From Stratiolaelaps scimitus (lineage: Eukaryota > Arthropoda > Arachnida > Mesostigmata > Laelapidae), in contig JABWDB010000002.1 in assembly GCA_019614645.1 (NCBI GenBank), positions 21,999,501-22,063,500 of the forward strand: 64,000 bases of DNA, written 5' to 3'. Positions within the stretch are counted from its first letter, which is position 1. Each line of letters opens with the position of its first letter. A model generated the notes under the pieces. That model did not search any database, was not told where the DNA came from, and worked only from the letters and a program-made list of their open reading frames with translations. Position numbers and translations under genes: made by a program. Positions 62,271 to 64,000 of the stretch are shown in pieces.

Positions 62271-62315
62271 ATTGTTGCTGTTGCTGTTGTTGTGGTTGGT
62301 GTTGTCGTCGACATC
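62271..62315. repeat. TTG/CTG trinucleotide tract
   Basis: TTG, CTG and TGG units mixed, reading as poly-Val/Ala on +. Confidence 0.85.
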
Positions 62316-63363
62316 GTTTGTTGGAACGACTCGATGTTTCTGTCGTATTTATTCTCTTTTTGCGGCTTGCGCATTAACGGCATTTTAATTATCTTAAAAG
62401 TCCTGTCTTCTTTTTCCACGCCGCTAGAGCCATTCGTTCCCGCCAAGTGCAAGAAATAACGAGAGATTGCTTGATCTACTGAGGCGTTTGACGGTCACTG
62501 ACTTTGAAGGCAGCCGGAGTTCTGTCACGTTTTCACTGTGGGACAAAAACAAAAGCCTCGCCTATTCTAGTCTTGGTATATATATATGTAGTTATCTGTA
62601 ACATAACACATAAATTGCTCAATTATAGGATAAACACAAATTGCTGCATTTCTATGGGTGCGCTGTGAAACTTCATAACAAGCACAATTGCCCTGTTTAG
62701 ATGGGGACACACTTGAGCGAATAACAGCCAAGGGACGTAGTCAGACGGATTCTCGTGAAGAGCCAACTCACAGCTTAAAGGCAACATGAGATTTCTCAGT
62801 TGAAGACTGCCTTGCTCTATTTAAAGGAGTTTGTCGTTTTTTTTTAATTGTTGTGGGCTTTGTCACGATAACTCGATCCATTCCACTATATATTTACATA
62901 GACACGTACATTGAGTTCAATTCAGGCGGAAAGTTCCGTCCGGCTGATTTATGATTATGCGTGACACAGTGTAGTTTCGCACTTTTTTGTAGGGTTATGG
63001 TAAGAACCCAATGAAGTGCCATCTCTTCATGGGAACTCCTTATCTAGTACACGGTATATAAGGTGACCACAATCGTATGGAGAATCATCATACGTGTCAA
63101 AACTCTCTTCAACTTGACTTAGCTGTTGTCTCATCCATAAACAACCACTCGAAGCGAACGTGATTACAAATTGTGTCGGAGGAGCCAATATATCAAATAT
63201 ATGTGTGCACGGTGTCAGGCTCCACTTTTCTTTGTCATATCTCACTGGCCGCTTGACGCTCCGCCTTTTTCTCGTGTCCAGAAACACGAATCAATCGGTA
63301 GAGGCCGCTTCGGCAGCATTCTTACGACCCCACGCCGCAGAGAAGCAAAACATTTATACACAC

Positions 63364-63385
63364 ATATATATATATATATATATAT
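63364..63385. repeat. (AT)n microsatellite
   Basis: An AT run of about 22 bases after a CACA lead-in. Confidence 0.95.
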
Positions 63386-64000
63386 GAGTTCGTATACACG
63401 TGTGTTGGGGACCAGCGTTCGACGGCGGCAGCAGCCGCAGCCTGTTCTCGTTATATCAACTTCCGTCACACTACGCCCGATGTTTACATCCGCGGAGACG
63501 TTGTCGGGGTAAATGACGTCCATAAAGTGCGTCTTCTTATGGCTCAACGCGTAGCTAGCTGTTCGATGCTGCCTGCGAAGCGGTCACGTCGAGGCCGCTT
63601 GCCATTTGGAAGCGGCATCTACGAGGAGACAGAACAGGAGCAAGACAAAACGTCCTAGTATGTCGTACGAATGCAGGCTAAATGGTGCCATGGTAGCGTT
63701 TACCTTCGGATATCAGCAGCAATAACAGCAGCAGCGGCGCCGGGTTGAAAACCAATCGATACAGGTCTATCAGAGCATATGGGTATGCGTGCACCCTCAC
63801 CCGAGTGGCAGGATGGCGGAAGGGAGTAGAGTGAGATATTTGATTGTCGACACAATAGTGAACTGTGTAGACGAGGGAACAATGCGATGGGATTCGTTGA
63901 AGATGTGTTGTTTACATTGTAAACCAGCCCGTGCGCGTTGATTTTGTCGGATGGATGGGCCTCGAACGGCCGCTCGGATTTGAGTGGGAGCTGGATCGTT

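Larger units (their letters stand above)
53503..64000. other. Repeat-rich stretch; no recognised gene
   Basis: I looked for the next exon of the lectin gene (expected to complete a split Arg or Ser codon and supply a Cys-x-Gly block) and did not find it. Contents: a TTAGG-like run at 54384-54406; GC-rich islands at 57000-58000 and 61400-61720 that could be promoter or untranslated sequence; TTG/CTG tracts at 58273, 61267 and 62271; a GGC tract at 57880; GAA repeats at about 59728; and AT runs at 56911, 62009 and 63364. Frames of up to 172 codons (57332-57850) are low-complexity and unrecognised. A minus-strand CAG|GTGAGT lies at 61749-61757 without a supported exon. Confidence 0.4.

Overview
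The window is nuclear DNA from a eukaryote with large, gene-poor, intron-like stretches. An arthropod is the best reading. The signs are one intact non-LTR retrotransposon reverse-transcriptase frame, one exon with clean splice sites that reads as part of an SUEL-type (galactose-binding) lectin domain, many (AT)n, (AAT)n, (TTG)n and (GA)n microsatellites, and a short TTAGG-type run (the arthropod telomere unit). A chelicerate such as a parasitic mite is possible, but nothing here fixes the species. Nothing prokaryotic (operons, CRISPR arrays, insertion sequences) is seen.

Layout. About 1.08-2.40 kb holds a 5'-truncated LINE on the + strand: reverse transcriptase with all core motifs, a short 3'UTR with AATAAA, and a TTA-repeat tail. 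From 2.4 to 53.2 kb I recognise no protein-coding gene. Most open frames there are no longer than chance allows (roughly up to 200 codons in 64 kb over six frames), and many are built of simple repeats. Within this desert lie possible processing or control signals: a juxtaposed 3'/5' splice site preceded by a branch point at 10,145 (a recursive-splice or 'ratchet' candidate), a 28-nt microexon candidate at 32,320, a possible exon ending in a good donor at 35,692, a triple TAATTAGCT homeodomain-type cluster at 37,623, a CATG-rich block at 17,748, and several perfect inverted repeats. At 52.26-52.44 kb, on the minus strand, is a tRNA-like sequence that may be a SINE.

At 53,196-53,418 lies the one cellular protein-coding exon I can support, on the + strand. 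It has a phase 1 upstream intron and a phase 2 downstream intron, and is flanked on both sides by long (AT)n tracts. The rest of the lectin domain must lie in another exon, which I could not find in the remaining 10 kb. From 53.5 to 64 kb the sequence is again repeat-studded with no recognised gene.

The simplest overall model, which is inference, is that much of the window is intron of one or more long + strand genes. The lectin exon is one exon, and the ratchet-type site at 10,145 would help remove a very long intron.
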